This document shows positions 11,454 through 23,374 of a stretch of 64,000 nt of DNA, piece by piece. Positions within the stretch are counted from its first letter, which is position 1. Every line of letters begins with the position of its first letter. The position numbers were made by a program, and so were the translations under genes. The notes under the pieces were generated by a model. That model ran no database searches, was not told the origin of the DNA, and saw nothing but the letters and a program-made list of their open reading frames with translations. The stretch comes from Anagrus nilaparvatae (taxonomy: Eukaryota > Arthropoda > Insecta > Hymenoptera > Mymaridae), in contig JAKSXM010000007.1 in NCBI GenBank assembly GCA_022575985.1, forward strand, positions 36,086,501 through 36,150,500, given 5' to 3'.

Positions 11454-14400
11454 CAATTTGTTATTGGTTACTTGAGCACAATAACCTAAAAATCAATTTG
11501 AAATTAGAAATACTTCGTGAACGAGTTGTTTCATATTTAAAATTTCATAAAATTTCGTAAAACTATATTTTAAATTATTACTTAAGTAACATTATTAAAC
11601 ATTGTTTTTATCATTATAATTTTTATCATTTTTATCATTAGTGGAAATATTTAGCAACGTAGCTAAATAAATTTGGAAATAGTTAGCAACGTTGCTAATT
11701 AAATCTGAAAATAATTAGCAACGTTGCTAAATAAATCTGAAAATAATTAGAATAATTAGAAAATATGAATTTCGACCAAGTAACTGAAATGAATTATGGA
11801 TTTTAACGTTATTTAGCTGAAAAGTAACTTCAAAATGTAAAAGATTAAATAACCTCTAAAAATAATAAACATTTTGTAAAATAACACGTACACAAAGATA
11901 TTTTGTGCACATCTAGAAACATATATTAAACATTGTTTTTTAAATAGTGTAAATATTCAGTCATAACTTTTATAAGTTTTGATTTATATCAAATGTTTAA
12001 TAAATGTTTAATATTAAAATGCAGTTTGTTATTAATTACTTGAGCACAATAACGTTATAATCATTTTGAGATTAGAAATACTTCGTGCACGAGTTGTTTT
12101 ATATTTAAAATTTAAGTGTATTTTAAAAAATTACTTTGGTAACACGTTCAAGATGTACTTTTTTACACGTCTAGAGACAATTATTAAACATTGTAAGAAG
12201 AGCTAAATAATTGATAATCTTATATTACTTTAATCATGTTTATTACAAATATAATGTTAAAAAATGATATATTAATGATACAAACAAGAGGAAAAATTTT
12301 AGCATTTATTAATACTATAAGATTATCAATTATTTAGCTCTGCTTACAATGTTTAATAATTCTTTCTAGACATGTAAAAAAGTACATCTTGAACAAGTTA
12401 CTTTACAATATACTTAAATTTTAAATATTAAACAACTCGTTCACTAAATCATTTCTAAACTTAAAAGTAACATTGATTTTAACGTTATTGTTCTTAAAAG
12501 TAAATAAAATTTAAGCCTAAAATTAATTTATATATTGTAAAATTACACGTACACGAAGTTATTTTGTGCACATCTAGAAACAATTATTAAACTTTTTATC
12601 ATTATAATTTTTATCATTTTTATCATTAGTGGAAATATTTAGCAGCGTAGCTAAATAAATTTGGAAATAATTAGCAACGTTGCTAATTAAATCTGAAAAT
12701 AATTAGCATATTTGTAATAAACATCATTATAAAGTAATATAAGATTATCAATTATTTAGCTTTGCTTACAATGTTTAATAAATAAATTTGGAAATAATTA
12801 GCAACGTTGCTAATTAAATCTGAAAATAATTATGGTAAATTAATATTATGATATAATTATAATGTTACAAACAAAAGGGCAAATTGGTTAGTTATATAAG
12901 TAACGACTAAAAAACTGAATGTTAATATTTATTAAACATTTTAGTTTTGATTCATGAGTAAAACATTGTTTACATTTAAACATTGTTTTTCAAATAGTGG
13001 AAATATTTAGTCTTTATATCTTTTATAAGTTTTGATTTATATCAAATGTTTAATAAATGTTTAATATTAAAATGCAATTTGTTATTGGTTACTTGAGCAC
13101 AATAACGTAAAAATCAATTTGAAATTAGAAATACTTCGTGAACGAGTTGATTATATTTAAAATTTCATAAAATTTCGTAAAACTATATTTTAAATTATTA
13201 CTTAAGTAACATTATTATACATTGTTTTTATCATTATAATTTTTATCATTTTTATCATTAGTGGAAATATTTAGCAACGTAGCTAAATAAATTTGGAAAT
13301 ATTTAGCAACGTTGCTAATTAAATCTGAAAATAATTAGAATAATTAGAAAATATGAATTTCGACCAAGTAACTGAAATGAATTATGGATTTTAACGTTAT
13401 TTAGCTGAAAAGTAACTTCAAAAAGTAAAAGATTAAATAATCTTAAAAGTAATAAACATTTTGTAAAATAACACGTACACAAAGATATTTTGTGCACATC
13501 TAGAAACAATTATTAAACATTGTTTTTTAAATAGTGGAAATATTCAGTCTTTATAACTTTTATAAGTTTTGATTTATATCAAATGTTTAATAAATGTTTA
13601 ATATTAAAATGCAGTTTGTTATTAATTACTTGAGCACAATAACGTTAAAATCAATTTGAGATTAGAAATACTTCGTGCACGAGTTGTTTTATATTTAAAA
13701 TTTAAGTATATTTGAAATTATTACTTTAGTAACACGTTCAAGATGTACTTTTTTACACGTTTAGAGACAATTATTAAACATTGTAAGCGGAGCTAAATAA
13801 TTGATAATCTTATATTACTTTATAATGATGTTTATTACAAATATAATGTTAAAAAATGATATATTAATGATACGAACAAGAGGAAAAATTTTGCTAAATA
13901 TTTCAAAGTTTTTGTTTGTATAATATTTTGTTTGTACAATATACTTAAATTTTAAATATTAAACAACTTCAACTCGTTCACTAAATTATTTCTAAACTCA
14001 AAAGTAATATTGATTTTAACGTTATTGTGCTTAAAAGTAAATAAAATTTAAGCCTAAAATTTAATTTATATATTGTAAAATAACACGTACACGAAGTTAT
14101 TTTGTGCACATCTAGAAACAATTATTAAACATTGTTTTTATCATTATAGTTTTTATCATTTTTATCATTAGTGGAAATATTTAGCAACGTAGCTAAATAA
14201 ATTTGGAAATATTTAGCAACGTTGCTAAATGAATCTGAAAATAATTATATTTTAAATTATTACTTAAGTAACATTATTAAACATTGTTTTTATCATTATA
14301 ATTTTTATCATTTTCACGTTGCTAATTAAATCTGAAAATAATTAGCAACGTTGCTAAATAAATCTGAAAATAATTAGCAACGTTGCTAATTAAATCTGAA

Positions 14401-15390
14401 AATAATTAGCAACATTGCTAATTAAATCTGAAAATAATTATGGTAAATTAATATTATGATATAATTATAATGTTACAAACAAAAGGGCAAATTGGTTAGT
14501 TATATAAGTAACGACTAAAAAACTGAATGTTAATATTTATTAAACATTTTAGTTTTGATTCACTGAGTTAAAAAGGCTGGTATAAGATAAAATAGTTTTT
14601 TTTTCTAGTTGTTGAAAAATAAACTAAAAGTGAAATGATTAAAATATATGAATTTCGACCAAGTAACTGAAATGAAACATGGATTTTAACGTTATTTAGC
14701 TGGAAAGTAACTTCAAAAAGTAAAAGATTAAATAATCTTAAAAGTAATAAACACTTTGTAAAATAACACGTACACAAAGTTATTTTGTGCACATCTAGAA
14801 ACAATTATTAAACATTGTTTTTTAAATAGTGGAAATATTCAGTCTTTATAGCTTTTATAAGTTTTGATTTATATCAAATGTTTAATAAATGTTTAATATT
14901 AAAATGCAATTTGTTATTGGTTACTTGAGCACTATAACGTAAAAATCAATTTGAGATTAGAAATACTTCGTGAACGAGTTGTTTTATATTTAAAATTTAA
15001 GTATATTTTAAATTATTACTTAAGTAACATTATTAAACATTGTTTTTATCATTATAATTTTTATCATTTTTATCATTAGTGAAAATACTTAGCAACGTAG
15101 CTAAATAAATTTGGAAATATTTAGCAACGTTGCTAATTAAATCTGAAAATAATTAGCAACGTTGCTAATTAAATCGGAAAATAATTAGCAAAGTTGCTAA
15201 TTAAATCTGAAAATAATTAGCTACGTTGCTAATTAAATCTGAAAATAATTATGGTAAATTAATATCATGATATAATTATAATGTTACAAACAAAAGGGCA
15301 AATAGGTTAGTTATATAAGTAACGACTAAAAAACTGAATGTTAATATTTATTAAACATTTTAGTTTTGATTCATGAGTTAAAAAGGCTTT
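11454..15390. repeat. Composite satellite block, right part
   Basis: Continuation of the left block across the LINE. About 670 bp at 12415-13085 is nearly identical to 4016-4690, including rare variants such as AGCAGCGTAGCTAA. The copy at about 13073-13090 keeps the uninterrupted sequence into which the LINE inserted in its sister copy. Foldback modules and 32-bp palindromic repeats occur as on the left. Recurrent minus-strand ORFs (13315-13509, 14568-14804) are repeat shadows. Confidence 0.85.
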
Positions 15391-16799
15391 AGGACCAAAA
15401 AATACAAATATTCAGTTTTTAAGGTCTAAGAGCAACTCAAGTGTTAAATATTGGATTTATTTTAATATTCACAGACTTGAAATTTTTCTATCAGATTCTT
15501 CCAATTTTTTGATGAAAAATAAATTAGTTATAGCAATTAAAGATTTTGTAATAATTCCCCTATAATCTTAATTTCACACAACTAAAAAATTGGTTAGAAT
15601 TGTACGTCAGTGAATTTTCACCACAAGACAGAAAAAAGTTTTTCTGTTTTCTAGAGTAGTTTTTGCCTCAATATTTATTTATTTAAAAAAATTTTAGACA
15701 TTTTAAACCCATCAGGCTCAAATTGACTACTATAGCAGAAAATATAAAGTTGGACAAAACCAGTAAAAATAGATACAAATTATTATGACAAATTATTATT
15801 AATTACAATTTATGGCTAAGGAAAATTCCGGATGAAAAAACTAGTGATTTCATTGAATTTCAAAGGAAAAAATACACAAGTTAATAATGTAAATATTATT
15901 CAGATTTTTAGTATAGGATAATTTAGGATTTTTCAATAAATACTTCGTTTCTAATTATAAAAATTGAGGGAATATATTTCTAATAGGTTTATTTATATGA
16001 TTTCAATAAAAAAAATCGAACTTTCAAATAATTTTCGTGAAAATCCAATTTTTTTTTTATCCAGAAAATTTATTCAATTTTGGATATCACTAATCGAAAG
16101 GGCACATAAAATTATCCTGAACCACCAATTTACTTTTTTTTTAATTTTAAAAATAAAAATAAATAATTTTTTGCAACTTATTTTACAGGCTCCTACAATA
16201 ATACATTATTTAGTTTTTTTTTTACTTTTTTTAACTTTTTTTCACTTTTAACTTAAAAAGCTATAATAAAGCATTGTATATTAATTACAATATTTATTTT
16301 TTTAAAAATACAAAATTTAGCCGTTTAGGTTATAAATTTTTATTATTTTTTTCACACAATATAAACACGTGTATATTTTACTTATATTTATTTACTTATT
16401 GGTTATATGAAAAACATTTCACGCGATACTTTTTTTTTTATAACCTGAAGCTAGTTTCGAGATAATCTAAGTTCTAATCCAAAATGGAAGGAATTTCTAA
16501 TCCGATTTAAAAATAACGTTTTTTAATTTAAGATATTTAATAAATTAGGGGATTATTTTGCGCGAGATTTTCAATTTGTATGTATTTTAACTCTGAGAAT
16601 CCGAAAATAATCATTAAAAGTCCATTACATCGTTTTATCGAAAAATTTTTTGATTTTCACTGATTAAATTTTTTTTTTTTATAATCTGACTAATCCACGT
16701 GAAAGAGAACCAGCAACCATGAAAAATCCCATAAAAAAATTTTTTAAATATCATTTCCACCCCCAACTAATCCAATGATAACCCGATCGAATGTCACCC
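15391..16799. other. AT-rich sequence with no supportable gene
   Basis: Homopolymer-rich A/T sequence between the satellite block and the copia relic. Two plus-strand open frames of 63-95 codons (15964-16251, 16274-16465) consist mostly of Phe, Leu, Ile and Asn, as expected by chance in such composition. No LTR matching the copia 3' end was seen here. Confidence 0.5.
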
Positions 16800-19503
16800 T
16801 GTAAAGAAATTATTCCCTGAAAACAAAGATTTGAATGATGTGAAATTTGATGAGAGAATTTTAGAATGTGAAATATGTCAGATTTCTAAATTAAATAAAT
16901 TACCTTTTATAACGGTACGTTTAAGAGCAAGTGAACCCCTTCAAATACTTCATTCAGATATTATGGGTCCTATTAGTCCTATTACATTTCCTAAGAGATA
17001 TCGTTATATTTCTGTTTTTATTGATGATTATTCGAAAATAGCTATGGGTTTTCCTATGAAAACTAAAGATGCGACAGGAGAGTGTTTAGATGTGTTTATT
17101 AAAAGTTCAAGAAATTTATTAGGTTGAGATGCGGAATTTTGTTATCTAAGAACAGATCAAGGTACAGAATATACTGGTGGTTATACTGTAAAAGTTTTAG
17201 AAAAATATGGAGCAGAGCTACAATTAGCATGTCCTGATACTCCTCAATATAATGGTACTTCAGAAAGATTTAATCAGACCATTCAAAAGAAAGTTAGATC
17301 ATTAATGTATGACGCAAAATTACCTGAAAATATGTGGGACATAGCATTAAGTGCAGCTATATATGCTTATAATAGAACTCCCCATAAATCTATAGATATG
17401 GAAATTCCTCTATGTAAATTAAATTCTAAATATAGGCCAGATTTAAGTCAGCTAAGACGTTTTGGGTGTGTATCTTATATTAAAATACAAAGAAAAGTTG
17501 GACCTAAATTTAGAAAAGTAGCGATGAGAACAATATTAGTTGGATATAAATTAGATGGATATATTTTTCTAAAACCAGAAAATGGTAAATTTTATGATAG
17601 TAGAAATGTGAAATTTAATGAGGAAAGAGTATATGGTGATATATATAGGAAAAATAGTATTCAAGATTGGGATAATAATTTTGAAGAAATAGATAAAGAT
17701 GGTTCATTGAATTTGATGAAGAATTAGAAGACAATTTAGAAGAGAATTCAAAAACGGAGGGAGAATTGAAAATAAAAAGAGGTACGCCAAAGAAAATTAC
17801 TTCAGAATTATATGTACATATAGATGGAGAAACTTTAGATGAAGATGAGGAAGAGAATTTAGATGATGAGTCGTTATTTACATTTTTAACAAGTATAAAT
17901 AAATATCCAGCCTCATATAAAGAAGCAATTAATTCTAAAGAAAAAGAAATGTGGATTAAAGCAACAAATGATGAACTCCAGTCAATGGCTAAAAATGAAG
18001 TGTGGGAATATGTTAAAAGACCAAATATAGATAAGAAAGGTCGTAAATCTAATATTATAGATTAAAGATGGATCTTAAAAGAAAAGGTAGGAAAAGATGG
18101 TAGTATTAAATGCAAAGCAAGATTAATAATAAGAGGTTTCAAAGACAAAAATCAATACAATTTACAAGAAACTTATGCTCCTGTTTCAAGGTTAGCATTA
18201 ATAAGAGCAGTTTTAGTAATTATAAATAAGTATGACTTAGATGTGTGTCAAATGGATGTGAAAACTGCTTTTCTTAATGGAAAAATTGATGATCAGATTT
18301 ATATGGAAATACCAGAAGGAGTCAAAGTTTCTGAAAAATTTAGACGAGAAAATGTATGCAAAATTAAAAGATCGTTATATGGATTAAAAATTAGTCCCAA
18401 ACGTTGGAACGAACTCTTTACTGAGGTTGCATCAAAAATAGGACTGGTTTCACATTATGATGAACCTTGTCTATTTAACTTAGAGAAAAGGCGAAGAATT
18501 TCTAATATTATTACTTTATGTCGACGATATGCTGATTGCAAGTAATGATATAAATAAATTAGATGAGCTTAAACAAAGTTTAAGAATAGAATTTGAAATG
18601 ACAGATTTGGGAGAGCCTAAAGTTTTTCTAGGAATAAAGATAGAAAGAAATAGAAAAGAAAGAATAACAAAATTAACTCAAGAAGAATATATTGAAAAGA
18701 CGTTGAAAAGATTTGGATTTAGTGAGATGCATTCACAAAGGACACCTATGATTACACAACAAGTCTTAAACCGCAAAAGAAGAGACAGAGAAGAGCCAAA
18801 TGATAAAGAAAATCTAAATAAAACTAAAACTAAAGAAAATAATTTATATAGAGAAGCTATTGGATCCTTATCTTGTTTAGCAAATATTACCAGACCTGAC
18901 ATCATGTATGCTGTTAATGTTCTGAGTAGACATCAAGTAAATCCTACAGAAGATGACTGGAACATGGTAATACGAGTTTTCCGTTATCTCAAAGGAACAA
19001 AATCTTTAGGGTTAAGATACTTAGGAAAAGGGAATAAATTAGAAAGTTTTTCAGATGTAAATTTTGCAGATTGTAAAAATTCTATAACGACGTGTGGATT
19101 TGTAATTAAATTATATGGTGATTCTATCAGTTGGAAAACCAGAAAGCAAACGTATGTCTCATTATCTACTTGTGAAGTAGAATATATAGCGATGAGTTAT
19201 GCTAGTAGAGAAATGATGGCATTATTCAATTCATTAAAATTAATGATAAAACCTCCTTCTAAACCATTCATTATTTGGTGTGATAATTCGGCAGCTGGAG
19301 ATAATACTAAAACAAGTGGTAACAATAGATTGCGTCATATGATAGATGTGTATACGGATTATCTTAAAAATTATCTTAAACAAGGTTTTGTAGAAGTTCA
19401 GTGGGTCCCTTCAAAAGAGCAATTAGCAGATATATTCACAAAACCTTTAGCTTTTGAATTGCACAATAAATTAACTAACTTATTATTAAACTTGGATTGT
19501 TAA
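16800..19503 (+). pseudogene. Ty1/copia polyprotein relic (integrase, reverse transcriptase, RNase H)
   Basis: Pol sequence in copia order. A GAG-pre-integrase zinc part (CEICQISK) is followed by the integrase core with its three acidic residues in LHSDIMGP, RTDQGTEY and NGTSERFNQ. Next comes the reverse transcriptase (QMDVKTAFLNG, RSLYGLK, YVDDM), then RNase H (CEVEYIAMS, IWCDNSAA, VPSKEQLADIFTKPL). It is broken by TGA at 17125-17127, a frameshift near 17700, TAA at 18063-18065 and a frameshift just before the YVDD motif near 18500. Gag and protease are missing; similarity starts abruptly at about 16800. The last frame, 18529-19503, is intact to its natural end (LNLDC). Confidence 0.9.
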
Positions 19504-19611
19504 AATTAGATGTGTTATCTAATATATTTTAGATGAGAGAATAATAATTAATTATATTTTGGTTATTTGTTTCAGATGCTAAATAGATGTGACAATGAGA
19601 TCTGGAGGGAG

Positions 19612-20040
19612 TGTTGGAGTCCAGTTAGTGGCTCTCTCTATTGTCAATTATTTATTACTAGATGAAAAAGAAGAGGGAGCACTAATGAAGTCAGTCGTTC
19701 GTCCGACATTGTGCAGTGCACTTCCTATGTTATTGATTTTTTTTATTGACGCCTTGTATTTCGATGGATATTATATTAAAAATAAAATATTAGATGTGTA
19801 TTAAGAATAAAATAGATGTGTATTTAAATAAATGATCATATATTAATAATAAATTAGTGTTGATACTTTATTTCATGAAATATCTCCGATATCTATCAAT
19901 AATTATATTAAATATAATATAATAATAATAATTTTGACAAAACATAATAATATTGTAATTAATTTTAGATTATTTTTATTTTCTTTGAAATTAGTAACAA
20001 TAAAATAAATTGACAATTACAACAATTTTGTCAAGATTCT
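19612..20040 (+). repeat. Probable copia 3' LTR, end uncertain
   Basis: The purine-rich tract TCTGGAGGGAG (19601-19611) is followed by TGTTGGAGTCC, the usual junction of a copia polypurine tract and LTR. No 5' LTR is present to confirm it, so the right boundary is a guess. An ORF of 71 codons at 19589-19804 overlaps the junction and is probably not a gene. Confidence 0.45.
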
Positions 20041-20055
20041 TATCTAATATTTATT

Positions 20056-20346
20056 TTATTTATTACAGCATGATAAACTGTTGTGGGAGCGAGAATTGCA
20101 TAATAAGTCTTCCTTGAAAAAGGCACACCTTTTTGTTCGGCACTGATTTTTAGCTGATTTACACTTAAATTTCTTGTACCCTTGTCCACCTGTTAAAGAT
20201 TGCTTTGCAGCAACTTCACGTAAAGTTAATATAACTTCCGGAACTTCGTTTAATTGAATAATTGATCTTTCGCATAATTCTATTTCTGTTCGTGGAAACC
20301 ATCCTTTGATCTTTCCAGTTTGTTGGTAAGCCTTAAGTAATTCATC
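20056..20346 (-). pseudogene. Cys-rich C-terminal fragment of an integrase-like transposase protein
   Basis: Reading the minus strand from 20346 to the TAA at 20056-20058 gives about 96 residues with no internal stop. They contain GWFPRTEIELC, LTLREVAAKQSLTGGQGYKK, then FKCKSAKNQCRTKRCAFF and LLCNSRSHNSLSCC. A GGQG(Y/F) stretch followed by regularly spaced cysteines (K-C-x-C/K, C-x-T-K-R-C, L-C-N-S-R) matches the tail of Ginger/KRAB-A-domain-2-like integrases found in many arthropod mobile elements. A stop codon sits immediately upstream (20347-20349) and no integrase core is seen, so this is an isolated remnant. One expected Cys is replaced by Phe (AFF). Confidence 0.65.
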
Positions 20347-21138
20347 TTAACATTCTTTAATATGTAAAAATATTATAATTTGATCTTTTGGATCATTTCT
20401 ACGCTGAATAACACGCTATTTATTTTCTCCATATTAATAATAAAAAAGTTTATTAAAAAAAATTTAGAATTATATGATATTAAACAACATTCACGTTCAA
20501 GGAAAAGCGATAAGCTAAAAATATTTAAAATATTATTATATTTTGTCAAATATAAAATTATAAAAATCAACCTTTTGTTTAATTAACAATAATTTCTAAA
20601 TGAAAAAAGAAACGCAAATCAATAATCACAAAGTAAAAAAAAATCGATAAATTAATAAGGTAGACGAATTTCGAGTTTACAAACATACGAATACATAATC
20701 TTAAAAAAAAATCATAACATAATAATTGATAACTGCATAATAGTTCTTGGTGACACTATAAGTATGCTGAATCAGCACAGTCGCCATTTGCAAATCTATA
20801 GTAGCGTCATAACTACTTAGGGGTAATGAGGGTGAACAAGGTGCTAAAATAAAAATGACGGAAAAATCAATATAAAAATTAAAAAATGATACCAAAAAAC
20901 ATTTAAATTTAACGTTTATTTGTTAACATAATACTTTGTTTTATAATCAAATTTTGTCGTAACCAAATTATTGTCTGAGGTAAATTTGTACTACAAGTTT
21001 TTTTTTAGAGAATATGCTTCTTTTATTTACTGAAGCTAGATCATATATGATTTCTCTATAATTATTATGATTATATATGGTTTTTTTTCAGTTGAGTTAT
21101 TCAATATACTTTATAAGTTTCATGAAACTTGTTACAAC
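20347..21138. other. AT-rich spacer
   Basis: No domain or repeat structure is evident. Short Leu/Ile/Asn-rich open frames on both strands (for example 20373-20586, 20701-20895) are composition artefacts. Confidence 0.4.
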
Positions 21139-21448
21139 TTTAAGGCGGGCGGGTCCTTCACAGACAAGAAGAAAAAGGGATTTTCGTTTGATTTTTTCGA
21201 GTAGAAATAATTAACTTAGACACATGAAAGTTGTTGCAAATGAAAGATAATTTATTAAAGAATACAATTTTATTAATATTTTTTTTTAAATTATAGATGG
21301 CGCTGATGATTTCTATTACCGCGTAAGACCTTTTTTTGCTTGCGTGCAGTCTAGCAGCTGCCAGGATCATCTTAAACACACGAAACTGAAGAATTTTATT
21401 TCTTTTATTTATTCAAAATTTAAAGATTTATTCAACTCCAAAAAAAAT

Positions 21449-21640
21449 ACTGATTTTTCAGTTTTTTTTTCTTTTCTTTTGTTAATAAAAAAATTTTGGA
21501 AACCAATATTCAAAATCACTTTCATTCATATTCTTAGAAATATTATCAGTAATACTGATTTTTCAGTTTTTTTTTCTTTTCTTTTGTTAATAAAAAAATT
21601 TTGGAAACCAATATTCAAAATCACTTTCAGTAATATTTAT
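21449..21640. repeat. Short direct duplication inside the DNA transposon
   Basis: A segment of about 80 bp beginning ACTGATTTTTCAGTTTTTTT and ending in AAAATCACTTTCA occurs twice, separated by about 25 bp. A small GTAATATTTATATAAATTT repeat follows. The copies are almost identical, which suggests a recent local duplication. Confidence 0.75.
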
Positions 21641-23374
21641 ATAAATTTCATTATCAGTAATATTTATATAAATTTTCGTTTTTGACGTTTTTTTTCGGAT
21701 ATAGCAAATTTCAACGCTATATTTAATTTATAAAAAAAAAAAAATTATAAAAAATTGCATTTTTAAGTAAATTTTCTTTCATTTTCAAAAAATGTCAAAT
21801 GTTTAAGATGGCTCAAGCAAATTATGAAAAACGAATGATATGAACTGAAATTGATTGTGGATAAAGATAATTAAAAAACAAATCCATTGAGCCCAAACAG
21901 TACCTAGGTTCCCGATTAAATAACCGAGAAATAATTAATTAAAATTTTTTTTCTTTTAACACGCGTTTTATATGGGATTTGATTTTGTTTATTAAAGTTA
22001 GTTATCAAAAAACGAATCATTTGGAAACAAATTGCACATACATGTTTGTTAATAAATGCAGAATTGATTTCAGCAAAAAAATATAAGAGCTCCCGACAAA
22101 ATATAAGAATAAATTAAAAAATAAAATATTAAAACTAAAGATTATTTATGTGGCTACCATTTTTAGTTGCGCGCACACTTGGAGCTCGAAATTCGGCAAC
22201 ATTGCTTTTGTATTACGAAAAGCGCGGAGTTATAAAATACAAAAAGTAAGTAAATACTTTATCAATGAGTACTCCAAAAATATTCATAATATTTGAATGG
22301 GTTTACAATATAAAAAAAATATATATATTTTATATCATTTTAATTTTACTGCAATATTTAATTTTATTTTAAAAAATTTTCTTTACACAAAAGGATAGGA
22401 TTGAGAAATAAAATTTTAAATAAATTTAATTGATTTACTTTATTATATATTTAGTTTTAAACTTTATATAATATATTTTTCATTTTTTAATTTAAAACTA
22501 ATTTTGGTACAATATAACAAAATTTTTTCTACAAATAAACAAATATTTTTTTATTCTGATACAAAATAAAAGATTTATTTCTTATGATTATATAATAGTT
22601 AATACAAGAATGTAATATGAATGTAGTTAATAATAAATTATAAAACTTAAGAAAAGAAAAGTTTTGGTAACACTAAAGCTTTATTCAAGAAAAAATTGAA
22701 TGATTTTTTAAAATATTCAATTATTCTTCATTTTATACAAACTAATAATTTTTCAACAATATTATTGCTTTAGTAAATATGCATATGATGATTATCAATA
22801 TCAAAGTTTTAAGGTAACTTTAATAAAAATATTACATTTAATTGGGTTACGTTGGTCATAAAAAATAAAATTTCTATATTTTAGAAATTTTATTTATTTG
22901 ATTAGAAGCTTTAACATAAGCAAATTTTGATGAAAATTTATTTTCAAAAATAAGGCTATGACATTTTTTGATACTGATTTATCAGTTCGTGTTATTTTTA
23001 GCCTTATTAAATTTAAAAAATCTCTGAATGTAATTTTATAAAATTAATAGAATAAAAATGCCAGCTGTATTTAAATTAGAGAGAGAAAACAAAACTTCTT
23101 CTTTCTAACGGTATACAAAAGCAAGCATTTTTAGTCGTTTTAGGAACATGTGCAAGGCAAGTACTTACACAAATTTCAAAAAAAATAATTTTATAATTTT
23201 AATATTTTTTGTTTTTTAAATAATTAAACGGTGTCTAGATAAGGTGTATTAGGTGTCTACTGACGAGCCAACCTAATACACTATGGCGAAACACTGTTAC
23301 GTGACTATTAGTTGAAAATTAACCAATTTATTGGTTAAATTAATAAAAATATTACAATTAATTTTATTGCTAAT

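Noticed and set aside
2880..14804. Minus-strand ORFs of 60-78 codons beginning MFLDVHKI or similar that recur four times
   Set aside because: They lie in repeated satellite modules, vary at the ends with the DNA and have no domain; their recurrence follows the repeat, not coding selection.
830..15250. CRISPR-like appearance of regularly spaced palindromic repeats
   Set aside because: Spacers are themselves repeated and AT-rich, no cas genes are present and the context is eukaryotic. It is a 32-bp satellite.
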